A DNA stretch of 64,000 nt, from assembly GCF_024166365.1 (NCBI RefSeq), contig NC_064822.1, positions 108,744,823 through 108,808,822 of the forward strand, written 5' to 3'. Of this stretch, positions 33,211 to 64,000 are shown one piece after another (position 1 is the stretch's first letter; every line of letters begins with the position of its first letter). The notes beneath the pieces were generated by a model. The model saw only the letters and a program-made list of their open reading frames with translations, was not told the DNA's origin and ran no database searches. Source of the stretch: Elephas maximus indicus. Its lineage: Eukaryota > Chordata > Mammalia > Proboscidea > Elephantidae. Position numbers and translations under genes: made by a program.

Positions 33211-34650
33211 ATTTACTCATCCTCACCTGTACCCACCTCAGTAGCTTTTGGTGAGTGATCAATTGAAGGTTTTAAGGATAGAGGTGGGGTTACCATCAGA
33301 AGGTTTGTTTTTCTAACCTCTCCAAGACTGTCTCCAGTTCAAACTGAGAGCTATGGAATTACCTCTCAGCAAAACTGGGGGGTGGGGGTGGGGGGGTGGG
33401 GAAGGGCCTTAGGTTCCTAGGTCCTCCGTATTTCTCTACCCTGGGGAGAAGCACCCCCTTCCCAGTTGCCAAGCAGAACCCTTGCTCCACAGCCGGGGTG
33501 AGATGATCTCTGGAGCACATGGGGTAAACGCCCAGTATGCCAAGCCACTTAGCAAAGATTCCAGGGGCTTGGGCTGCTGCTCTGACAACCCACTGGGACA
33601 AACCTGGGGGGCGGGGGGCTTCCTGTAGGAAGCAGCTCACACTTCAGCACATGGATGCTTCCTGTTTCTTCTGCCTTGATGGTTGTGACTGCACCATCTG
33701 TCCAGCTTCTGGGCCCAGCAGATCCTGTGTTCCTGCATGAAACCTGAGTGAAGGGCTGCCAAGAGGAGAGAGCAGTGAATGGCTGAGGGACTGAGACACC
33801 CTGTCTGTACCTGACTGTTCCCCACCCAGCCTGAGTGAGGGTGAGGGAGCCACCAGGGCAGGAAACAGGACCAGTGGGAACACCAGTTCTGTGGGCCCCT
33901 CCCTGCCTCACCTCGCCTCTGATTATATCAGCTTTTCCTCCTCCCACCAAAACCTGGGCTTCTCAGGGGAAGCAGAGCCAATCTTAAGAAGGGTGGGGAT
34001 GGAGGGAAGGTAGGCTCAAGGTGTGTCCTAGAATGTATTTGAGATGGGCATGGGGGGCCCACTGTTCTAGAAAAGGGATGAAGGCCTATCCTTGAGTCCC
34101 AGACTACTTCCCAGACAAGAGGATGCAAAACCTTCTAAGACCTGCAAGTTCCAACCTGTGTGGAGATAGTATCAGCTGGTGCTGAAGGAATGTAGGGTAG
34201 ATGGGCTTCTAGAGGATGAGGCTGAGGGGGAGGAGTGGGTGGTGGTCTCAGGTTCGTACTCAGAGCTGGTTCCTACTAGGCTGCAGGAAACAGAAATTGA
34301 GGTTAAGTAAAAAAAAAAAAAAAAAAAACAGTTATCTTTTCCTCCCGCCATCAACTTGAGTCTAAGACAGAGTCTGTTGCAATAAGCCCACTTCTTCTGC
34401 TCTGCTGATCTGGAGTTACATATATAGTTATTTGTAGACTTTCCTTTTTTTCTTACTATATTGTGAATTTCTAGAGGGCAGGAGGAAACTGTCTTAGTCA
34501 CCTTTGTGTCCCCCTATATACTCCCAAGTGTGTGCTTTGCCTACAACTGTGCTCAGTGTGTGTCTGGAGAGGAGACAGGCTAGCTCACATCTGGCTTTTC
34601 AAGAACCACCCATTTGGGAAGTCTATTAGACTGGAATCTACAGCGTAATT
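33211..34650. other. Intergenic DNA downstream of MFSD5
   Basis: No gene or clear transposon, except an A run of about 20 near 34309-34328. Small open frames here are not supported by any family signal. Confidence 0.45.
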
Positions 34651-34662
34651 AATGGATTTGTG

Positions 34663-35239
34663 GGTTTTTTTTTTTTTTTTTGTAATTTTTATTGTGCTTA
34701 AGTGAAAGTTTACAAATCAAGTCAGTCTCTTACACAAAAACTTATATACACCTTGCTACATATTCCCAGTTACTCTCCCCCTAATGAGACAGCCTGCTCT
34801 CTCCCTCCACTCTCTCTTTTTGTGTCCATTTTGCCAGCTTCTAACCCCATCTACTCTCTCATCTCCCCTCGAGGCAGGAGATACCAACATAGTCTCAAGT
34901 GTCCACCTGATCCAAGAAGCTCACCCCTCACCAGCATCCCTCTCTAACCCATTGTCCAGTCCAATCCATGTCTGAAGAGTTGGCTTCGGGAATGGTTCCT
35001 CACCTGGGCCAACAGAGGGTCTGGGGTCCAAGACCACTGGGGTCCTTCCAGTCTCAGTCAGACCATTAAGTCTGGTCTTTTTATGAGAATTTGGGGTCTG
35101 CATCCCACTGCTCTCCTGCTTCCTCAGGGGTTCTCTGTTGTGTTCCCTGTCAGGGCAGTCATCGGTTGTAGCCGGGCACCATCTAGTTCTGGTCTCAGGA
35201 TGTTGTAGTCTCTAGTTTATGTGGCCTTTTATCTCTTCG
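34663..35239 (-). mobile_element. Young L1 3' end, 5' truncated
   Basis: Reverse orientation: a T run then TGTAATTTTTATTGTGCTTAAG, whose complement carries AATAAA near an A tail. Duplication ATGG(A/G)TTTGTG at 34652-34662 and 35240-35250. Belongs to the same family as the copies at 35.5, 49.3 and 53.5 kb; only the 3' UTR is present. Confidence 0.85.
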
Positions 35240-35485
35240 ATGGGTTTGTGTTTTGGGTGCCAGTAATTATTTACTGTTGGAAGTGTGAGGGGCCCCACAT
35301 TCCTAAGTGATAAAGAAACAGGGGACTAGGGAAGACAGACGAATGGGGTTTCTTTAACTTTGTCCATGTTGAGCTTTAAAGGGGCTGGCAGCAGATAGAG
35401 TGGAGAGGGTTCTTTCCTGTCAGACTCACAGGGTGTTAGGGGCTGGAAGGCATCTTAGAGACTGTTCATTCAACCTTAAACATAT

Positions 35486-35988
35486 ATTTTTTTTCTGGTT
35501 CTTTTTATTATTTTTAAATTTTTATTGTGCTTTAAGTGAGAGTTTACAAATCATGTCAGTCTCTCATACAGAAATTCATATATACCTTGCTATATACTCC
35601 TAATTGCTCTCCCCCTAGTAAGACAGCACACTCCTTCCCTCCACACTCTCTTTTCGTGTCCATTTGGCCAGCTTCTGAACCCCTCTGCCCTCTCATCTCC
35701 CCTCCAGACAGGAGCTGCCTGTATAGTCTCATGTGTCTACTTGATCCAAGAAGCTCACTCTTCACCAGTATCATTTTCTATCCCATAGTCCAGTCCAATC
35801 CCTGTCTGAAGAGTTGGCTTTGGGAATGGTTCCAATCTTGGGCTAACAGAAGGTCTGGGGACCATGACTTCCGGGGTTCTTCTAGTCTCAGTCAGACCAT
35901 TAAGTCTGGTCTTTTTATGAGAGTTTGGGATCTGCATCCCACTGCTCTCCTGCTCCCTCAGGGGTTCTCTGTTGTGTTCTCTGTAAGG
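35486..35988 (-). mobile_element. Young L1 3' end, 5' truncated
   Basis: Sister of the preceding copy, same orientation, slightly shorter. Exact 13-bp duplication ACCTTAAACATAT at 35473-35485 and 35989-36001. Confidence 0.88.
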
Positions 35989-36159
35989 ACCTTAAACATA
36001 TTTTTATTTGCACACCTGCTACATGCTATGCGTTGTGTTGCTAGGTGCTGGTGAAAAAAAGATTTTTTTTTTTTGGTGAAATTTTTTACCCAAAAGAAAC
36101 ACCCGTTTGAAGAAAGGAAGTGACTTGCCTAAGGTCATGCAGCAAGTGGGTAGTAACCT

Positions 36160-36318
36160 AAAAAACCCTTTACTGTCAAGTCGATTCTGACTTGTAGTGA
36201 CCTTATAGGACAGAGTAGAACGGCCCCATAGGGTTTCCAAGGAGCAGCTAGTGGATTCAAACTGCTGAACTTTTGATTGGCAGCTGCACCTCTTAACCAT
36301 GACACCACCAGGGTTTCT
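36160..36318 (-). mobile_element. AfroSINE
   Basis: Reverse copy, CTTTACTGTCAAGTCGATTC to CACCAGGGTTTCTGG, with the typical GGCCCCATAGGGTTTCCAAGG in the middle. Confidence 0.9.
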
Positions 36319-36599
36319 GGTGGATGGTAAAGCTGAGGCTAAACCTTGCCTCTTACTGGCAACCCAGTGTCCCTTCTATGGCATACACTGCCTGTGCCCC
36401 ATGAGTGTTCACCTACCTGCCTTTTCTTCTCCAGCCCTGCTTCCCTGTCCCAAGACCTGCCCCTGGAGAAGGACAAGAAAGTGGGAGTGTCTAGCCTTGG
36501 TCTTCCTGGTCTATTTTCGGGACCTGTCCATATGGGTCTGAGTGATAGGTTCACTATCTACAAAATGCTGAGAGGCAGTAGAGAGAGACGGTTCAGAGC

Positions 36600-36690
36600 A
36601 TGAATCCAGACCCCAGCTGGCTGGGGCTGCCTCAGTTTCCTCATCTGTAAAATGGAGATGATAGCATAGTTTCTACCCTATAGGGATTTT
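36600..36690 (-). repeat. MIR fragment
   Basis: GCCTCAGTTTCCTCATCTGTAAAATGGAGATGATA is the standard complement of the MIR core region. It ends where the RTE insertion begins. Confidence 0.8.
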
Positions 36691-36691
36691 G

Positions 36692-38312
36692 AGAGAATTA
36701 AATGCACGACTCAAAATGAGAAGAAACAGCTGCAAAGATCCATTAATAATCAGAACCTGGAATGTACGAAGTATGAATCTAGGAAAACTGGAAATCATAA
36801 AAAATGAAATGGAACGCATAAACATCGATATCCTAGGCATTAGTGAGCTGAAATGGACTGGCTCCAGGAATTGAAGGAATATCAATTGAGATGTTTCAAC
36901 AAACAGATGCAGCGCTGGAGGTGCTCACTCGCCTATGCCAAGAAATATGGAAGACAGCTTCCTAACCAACTGACTGGAAGAGATCCATATTTATGCCTAT
37001 TCCCAAGAAAGGTGATCCAACTGAATGTGGAAATTATAGAACAGTATCGTTACTATCACATGCAAGCAAAATTTTGCTGAAGATCATTCAAAAACGGCTG
37101 CAGCAGTATATCGACAGGGAACTGCCAGAAATTCAGGCTGGTTTCAGAAGAGGACATGGAACCAGGGATATCATTGCTGATGTCAGATGGATCCTGGCTG
37201 AAAGCAGAGAATACCAGAAGGATGTTTACCCGTGTTTTATTGACTATGCAAAGGCATTCGACTGTGTGGATCATAACAAACTATGGATAACACTGTGAAG
37301 AATGGGAATTCCAGAACACTTCATTGTGCTGATGAGGAACCTTCACAGTTGTTCGGACAGAGCAAGGGGATAGTGATTGGTTTAAAGTCAGGAAAGGTAT
37401 ACGTCAGGGTTGTATTCTTTCACCATACCTATTTAATCTGTATGCAGAACAAATAATACGAGAAGCTGGACTATATGAAGAAGAACGGGGCATCAGGATT
37501 GGAGGAAGACTCATTAACAACCTGCATTATGCAGATGACACAACCTTGCTCGCTGAAAGTGAAGAGGACTTGAAGCACTTACTAATGCAGATCAAAGACC
37601 ACAGCCTTCAGTATGGATTACACCTCAACATAAAACAAAAATCCTCACAACTGGACCAACGAACAACATCATGATAAACAGAGAAAAGATTGAAGTTGTC
37701 AACGATTTCATTTTACTTGGATCCGCAATCAACAGCTACGGAAGCAACAGTCAAGAAATCAAAAGACGCATTGCATTGGGGAAATCTGCTGCAAAGGACC
37801 TCTTCAAAGCGTTGAAGAGCAAAGATGTCACCCTGAGGACTAAGGTGCGTCTGACCCAAGCCATGGTAGTTTAAATCACATCATCTGCATGTGAAAGCTG
37901 GACAATAAAAAGAAAGACCGAAGGAGAAGAACTGACGCTTTTGAACTGTGGTGTTGGCGAAGAATATTGAATATACCATGGACTGCCAAAAGAATGAACA
38001 AATGTGTCTTGGAAGAAGTGTGGCCAGAATGCTCCTTAGAGGCAAGGAGGGCGAGACTGCATCTTACATACTTTGGACATGTTGTCAGGAGGGATGAGTC
38101 CCTGGAGAAGGACATCATGCTTGGCAGAGTACAGGGTCAGCGGAAAAGAGGAAGACCCTCAACGAGGTGGATTGACATGTTGGCTGCAACAATGAGCTCA
38201 AGCATAACAACGATTGTGAGGATGGCGCAGGACCAGGCAGTGTTTCGTTCTGTTGTGCATAGGGTCGCTCTGAGTCGGAACGGACTCAATGGCACCTAAC
38301 AACAACAGCAAC
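36692..38312 (+). mobile_element. RTE LINE (afrotherian RTE1 type), internally deleted
   Basis: Related to ruminant BovB. The start of the endonuclease domain is clear (IIRTWNVRSMNLGKLEIIKN, then DILGISELKWTG ending near 36868). The sequence then jumps to the region before the reverse transcriptase, so most of the endonuclease is missing. Reverse transcriptase motifs follow: PIPKKGDPTECGNYRT, QAGFRRGHGTRD, CFIDYAKAFDCVDHNKLW, and the YADD catalytic box at about 37528-37539. The end reads RRDESLEKDIMLGRVQGQRKRGRPSTRW. The tail is CGGACTCAATGGCACCTAACAACAAC. Several stops and frame changes make the copy inactive. A full element would be more than 1 kb longer. Confidence 0.95.
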
Positions 38313-38326
38313 TGTAGTTTAAGGAG

Positions 38327-38545
38327 CCTTGGCGGTACAGTGGTTAAGCGCTCAACTGGAGACTGAAAGTTCTGCAGTTCAAACCCACCAGCTGCTCATG
38401 GGAGAAAGTAGTGGCAGTCTGCTTCCATAAAGATTTACAGCCTTGGAAACCCTGTGGGGCAGTTCTACTCTGTCTTACAGGGTCACTGTGAGTTGGAAGC
38501 GACTCTACAGCACAGGGTTTGGTTTTTGGTGTTCTGTAGTTAAGT
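38327..38545 (+). mobile_element. AfroSINE, long form
   Basis: Forward copy, AGGAGCCTTGGCGGTACAGT to CACAGGGTTTGGTTTTTGG, containing the full middle segment with AGTGGCAGTCTGCTTCC. It lies 15 bases after the AAC tail of the RTE copy, so the two can be compared directly. Confidence 0.93.
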
Positions 38546-39342
38546 GCTTAGAACAGTGTTTGGCGTACAGTGTAAGCACTACATAAGTGTTTGCTTTTAT
38601 ATTTTATTTGCTAATTTTTCAATCCAGCTGAACGTATCTGGATATGGGTGTGAGAATGAGGAGATGGGGCTGTAATGGTGTGTAACTTTCCAACACTTCT
38701 CAGTGGTGGGGTGATTCCCTACAGTGTTTATACTTGGTGCTGGCCCCGGATGAAGTATCAATCTATTTGAGAGGTCTTCTGCTTTGGGGTATGTGAGCAG
38801 CTGAGTTGGGTGTCAGTATGTTCCACTTGAACTCATTTCCTCCTTCTCAAGTGGGAAGGTCAGTTTGGGGGCAGACTTGATACACACCACCATCTTTCTC
38901 TAAGAGGCTCCTGATTTTCTGAATTTCCATCCAGCTGGACATATCGTTATTTGATGTGGAGCTTTTCAATGATCCTGAGGAAAGCAGAGAAGCTTCCCAA
39001 GGAAACAGGAACCAATGGGCAAGGGGGCAGGAGGACTGGCAGTGAAGACAGCCCTGAGGCCTTCTCTTCTTGGAGATCCGGTCACTGCCCAGAGAGAGGA
39101 GGGGGCTGATCCCAGCTACGGCCATGGCCCTTTTGCTGGGTGTAGGCTCTGCTCCCCATTGCTCTTTTCTCTAATCCCAACCGTGTGGTCTTTTCTGTCC
39201 CTTTTATTATTTTCTGCCACTGCTCCCCACAGAATAGAATTATAAAACAAAGTTTGTCATGCTTGGGATCAGATATAATGTTATAAAAATACTTCATATT
39301 TGCTTTAAGTTTTTTTGTTTTTTTTACAATAAAGTTACATAT

Positions 39343-39692
39343 GTTGTTACGTGCTGTGGAGTTGGTTCTGACTCAGAGCGACCCTATGTACAACAGAATG
39401 AAACAAAGCGCAGTCCTGAGATTTTGAATGCTTTCCAACCTAAGGGACTCATCTTCCAGCACTATATCAGACAGTGCTCTGCTGCTATTCATAAGGTTCT
39501 CACTGGCCAATTTTTTCAGAAGTAGACCACCAGGCCCTTCTTCCTAATCTCTCTTAGTCTGGAAGCTCCACTGAAACCTGTCCACCATGCGTGACCCTGC
39601 TGGTATTTGAAATACTTTTGGTATAGCTTCCAACATCATAGGAACATGCAAGCCAAAACAGTACTACAAACTGACAGAAACATGGTGGAAAT
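39343..39692 (-). mobile_element. Nonautonomous RTE derivative, 350 bp
   Basis: Reverse copy. The plus strand begins with the complement of the RTE tail (GTTGTTACGTGCTGTGGAG) and ends with the complement of the RTE 5' start (TACTACAAACTGACAGA). The coding middle is absent. Exact 8-bp duplication TTACATAT at 39335-39342 and 39693-39700. Confidence 0.85.
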
Positions 39693-39714
39693 TTACATAT
39701 ACTCATTGTAAAAT

Positions 39715-39900
39715 TCCTGCTGTCAAGTTGAATCAATTCCAACTCATAGTGACCCTATTGGATAGAGTAGAACTGCTCATAGGGTGTAATCTTTACAGAA
39801 GCAGGCTGTCACATCTTTTTCCCATTGAGCAGCTGGTGTGTTCAAACATCCGATCTTTCTGTTAGCAGCTGTGCCCTTAACCACTGCACTACCAGGGCTC
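39715..39900 (-). mobile_element. AfroSINE
   Basis: Reverse copy, CCTGCTGTCAAGTTGAATCA to CTACCAGGGCTC. Duplication CTCATTG(T/C)AAAAT at 39702-39714 and 39901-39913. Confidence 0.92.
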
Positions 39901-39913
39901 CTCATTGCAAAAT

Positions 39914-40089
39914 AAAACCAAAAAAAAAAGCCCAAACCCATTGCCGTTGAGTCAATTCCAACTCATAGTGACCCTATAGTACAGAACAGAGCTGCCCCAA
40001 ACAGTTTCCAAGAAGCGCCTGGTGGATTTGAACTGCCGACCTTTTGGTTAGCAGTGTAGCTCTTAACTACTACACCAGCAGGGTTTCCC
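39914..40089 (-). mobile_element. AfroSINE, younger subfamily
   Basis: Reverse copy directly beside the preceding one, with an A-rich start, ACCCATTGCCGTTGAGTCAA and the end CACCAGCAGGGTTTCC. Confidence 0.92.
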
Positions 40090-40315
40090 ACTGTAAAACA
40101 GTCAAGTGCAAATACAGAAGTCCATATTTGAGACAAATATGTTAATATAATGTTATATTAAAATACGTTATATTTGATGTATAAATATAATACAAATATA
40201 TAGAAATATAAAATGTAAAAAATGACAGGTTCCCTTAATCCTGCCCATCAGAGATTACCACTGTTAAGTGTTTGGTCTAGCTCACTGGCTTTAAAATTAG
40301 TACACATACATATAT
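40090..40315. other. AT-rich DNA, nothing recognised
   Basis: Strongly AT-rich (TATATT and ATAAATATA patterns), possibly an old L1 remnant. No gene. Confidence 0.4.
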
Positions 40316-40488
40316 CCAAAAAAACCAAAAACAAACCCAGTGCCGCCGAGTCGATTCTGACTCATAGCGACCATATAGGACAGAGTAGAACTACCCCATA
40401 GAGTTTCCAAGGAGCGCCTGGTGGATTCGAACTGCTGACCCTTTGGTTAGCAGCCGTAGGACTTAACCACTATGCCACCAGGGTTTCC
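40316..40488 (-). mobile_element. AfroSINE, younger subfamily
   Basis: Reverse copy near consensus: ACCCAGTGCCGCCGAGTCGA, AGTTTCCAAGGAGCGCCTGG, and GCCACCAGGGTTTCC. Confidence 0.93.
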
Positions 40489-40689
40489 CATACAGATATA
40501 TCAGTAAAAATTGTATCATACCGTTCATGCTGTTCGGCAACTTTTTTTTTTTTACATAACCATATATCTTTATTATTATTTTTTGACAATTAAAATCCAC
40601 AGGAAGACTATAGCCATCATTCATGTTTCTTAGGCATCTTGATATGTCAGTACATGTAAGACATGCATTTTAATGGCTGCATAGCACTG

Positions 40690-40865
40690 TTAGGGCCTTT
40701 GGAAAGCGTTTCAAGGGTATTCTACTTGAAACCCCGGGAAGTGGTGAGGCTTGGTGTTACTATCCCTGTTTCACAGAGAGACAACAAATTGAGGTTGAAA
40801 GGAGAACCTAGCTCCTCTGTCCAGGCTCCAGTCCAAAGTTCTTTCCACTACTCCGTGCTGCCTCT
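40690..40865 (+). repeat. MIR SINE, diverged
   Basis: CTATCCCTGTTTCACAGAGAGACAACAAATTGAGGTT and the end CTTTCCACTACTCCGTGCTGCC fit a forward MIR. Confidence 0.65.
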
Positions 40866-41990
40866 TTATAAGCTTGGATTCAGGGTGAGAAGTTGAATTA
40901 TGTGATGGGATTCACATTCATATGAGTGAGCATTTTTTTTTGATACTTAACAGAACTTCCTGTTTCTTGCAGGAAGTAGAAGAGGAATAAGGAAAGAAAT
41001 TCTCTGCCTTTGAGGAGTTTAGAATCAACTGCGTATAATACATAACGTTGGGAAAAAGAATTCTAGAACACTTGTTATACAACATGTAGATAAACAGATT
41101 GCTAAAATGAAAACAGGAGGAAATGAGCACTGAGAGAATTGATGTGTTCGTTCATCAAACATTTATGAACAGCTCTCTGCCGTGTCCTACAGGAGATATT
41201 CCTGTCATGTCTGTAACACATATTTTATACCTGCATTAATATTACCATTTCAACGCTGAGGTTTTTTTTTTTTTTGAGATCTCGTTATTTTTTATTTATT
41301 TAAATAGTTTGTCTTCCCTGGCAGATTCTGAGCTTCTAAAAGATGTTGATGATTACGGAGAGAGACGATGATGGAGAAGGATGAATTGCCCAGTAGAGTT
41401 AATTAGGGAAAAGCAGAATGAGGTACCACAGTTTTGAGATGAATTCTTTGGTAGGGGAAGGAAAGAAGTTGAGCCAGCTGAATCGGTATGCTTGAGGAAG
41501 TGGTTACTACTTACAAATAAAAGCCATTGACTGTGAAAAATTCCCAGAGAATGAAATTCCCTAGGTCTTTCACTCACGCCCCAAACCTCACCTACCCGCC
41601 CCCGTTAATGAGCGCCAGATTCTCTATCTCATACAACCAATGGAAGGAGCATGGCTGGAAGATAAAGGGAAAACTGGAGGTCGCCACGGTACTCATTTCA
41701 GCGTCCCTAAAAAACTGTATATTAAAAGAATTAAATGAAAGGCTACACCCTTTTTTCCTACTAACCCAAACCGCTTGAGTTCCAAGTAAGTTCTTTTTGT
41801 TGTCCAGCCTAATTTTCTTCTCTTGAAATAAATACTCTTGCCTGAGCTCTCCAGATAAAGAGGGGAAGGAGGTATGGGGCTGACCTTCCCGAAAGCGACT
41901 TAGCGACAGGTAGCTGAAGAACTAAACCCTGACTGGTAAAAGGAAGAAACCCGCGCCCCCAAGAGGCCTTAACGCCCAAAGCAACAGGAC
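40866..41990. other. Intergenic DNA before ESPL1
   Basis: A T run near 41264-41276 and an L2-like end near 41145-41215. No gene seen. A minus-strand frame at 41353-41577 has no family signal. Confidence 0.4.
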
Positions 41991-42210
41991 CTCGCAGGCT
42001 TGCATCACGTGACGATGAAGCGCTGCAGATAAACTACAACTCCCAGGGTGCCGCGCGGCCCGCCGGCGTTACGCAGCTCTCGCTGATTGGTCGGTGAGAT
42101 ATTTGAAAGGAGGGGCTGGCGCGGAAAAGCGAAGGTTACATTTTGAGCCCTCGCGAAGTAACTCCGGCTGTTAAGCCCTGGGCCTGCAACGAAGGGGGAC
42201 CCCTGGGGCG
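41990..42210 (+). promoter_or_regulatory. ESPL1: ESPL1 promoter and exon 1 with late-cell-cycle elements
   Basis: Reading downstream: TCACGTGACG (42005-42014), a ZNF143-type site ACTACAACTCCCAGGGTGC (42033-42051), an inverted CCAAT box ATTGG (42086-42090, NF-Y), a CHR-type TTTGAA (42102-42107) and an E2F-like GGCGCGGAAAA (42118-42128). CCAAT plus CHR is the usual arrangement of genes expressed in G2/M and repressed by DREAM, which fits separase. Exon 1 is noncoding and ends at 42210 before the donor GTAAGT. The transcription start is probably near 42130-42160. Confidence 0.75.
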
Positions 42211-42594
42211 GTAAGTCCAGGAGGAACTCGTGGTCTTGTGTACGCGCGGAGGCGAATGGGACTCCCAGTGTACTGATTTGGGGAAGAGGCGGCGGCCGCT
42301 CTGCGGGGAGGGTCGGGAGATTTTTGGACGTCTTGGTAAGCTCTGAAGAGCTCTGTGGAGGCCTCTGGGGTGGCGTTGGGGTGGTGAGGGCCGGGATCGG
42401 CCGGGAGGAAAGAAAAGCTGTAGTGGCAGTTTACACTGGGAGCCCGGTGTCCTGGCAGGTTTTTTTTTTTTTTTTTTTAATAGGATTCTTTACCACCTTC
42501 TTCCATGGCCTTTAAGCCCTTCGCCCATTCTCTATTTAGCGCCATACTAATCTATGCCTTCCCTAATCCGTCGCCTCCCTAGCTCTTCGGCGCC

Positions 42595-64000
<21,406 letters not shown>

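Overview
This is a mammalian, almost certainly afrotherian (elephant-like), nuclear window. Two lines of evidence agree. The exons read as mammalian RARG, MFSD5 and ESPL1, in the order and orientation of human chromosome 12q13. The young repeats are AfroSINEs (about twenty copies) and an RTE LINE with the AAC-rich tail that AfroSINEs share, a pairing characteristic of Afrotheria. No prokaryotic, viral-genome or CRISPR features are present.

Layout. (1) 1-15,100: the 5' half of RARG on the minus strand. The gamma-2 first coding exon is at 2,583-2,733, with a retinoic-acid response element in a GC-box cluster at 3,753-3,769. The gamma-1 A-domain exon is at 9,256-9,439. Candidate noncoding exons lie near 13.86-13.92 kb and 14.68 kb, with a GC-rich P1 promoter around 14.7-15.1 kb. 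The shared RARG exons (DNA- and ligand-binding domains) lie to the left, outside the window. (2) 15.1-30.7 kb: intergenic, with a 33-copy TGCC array, L2/MIR/L1 fossils and an ERVL-like LTR element inserted in an old L1. (3) 30.7-33.2 kb: MFSD5 (plus strand), a noncoding first exon and one coding exon of 450 codons. (4) 33.2-42 kb: repeat-rich intergenic DNA with two young L1 3' ends, an internally deleted RTE LINE and many AfroSINEs. (5) 42.0-64.0 kb: ESPL1 (separase, plus strand). The promoter, exon 1 and coding exons 2-28 are present. The window ends just before the exons that carry the catalytic His and Cys.

The three genes are not a functional operon; they are ordinary neighbours. RARG is a nuclear receptor with two promoters, MFSD5 a molybdate-anion transporter, and ESPL1 the cohesin-cleaving protease of anaphase. 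MFSD5 and ESPL1 share a 10-bp TCACGTGACG motif in their promoters. The most informative unusual structures are an 18-bp perfect E-box palindrome at MFSD5, conserved separase self-cleavage sites with a variant third site, a three-layer nested transposon with a 5' inversion in ESPL1 intron 7, a 136-bp RTE made of only the two ends of the parent element, a compound palindromic DNA element at 13.3-13.66 kb, and an LTR element whose two LTRs belong to different subfamilies. I found no convincing new gene or undescribed system, and I say so rather than forcing one.
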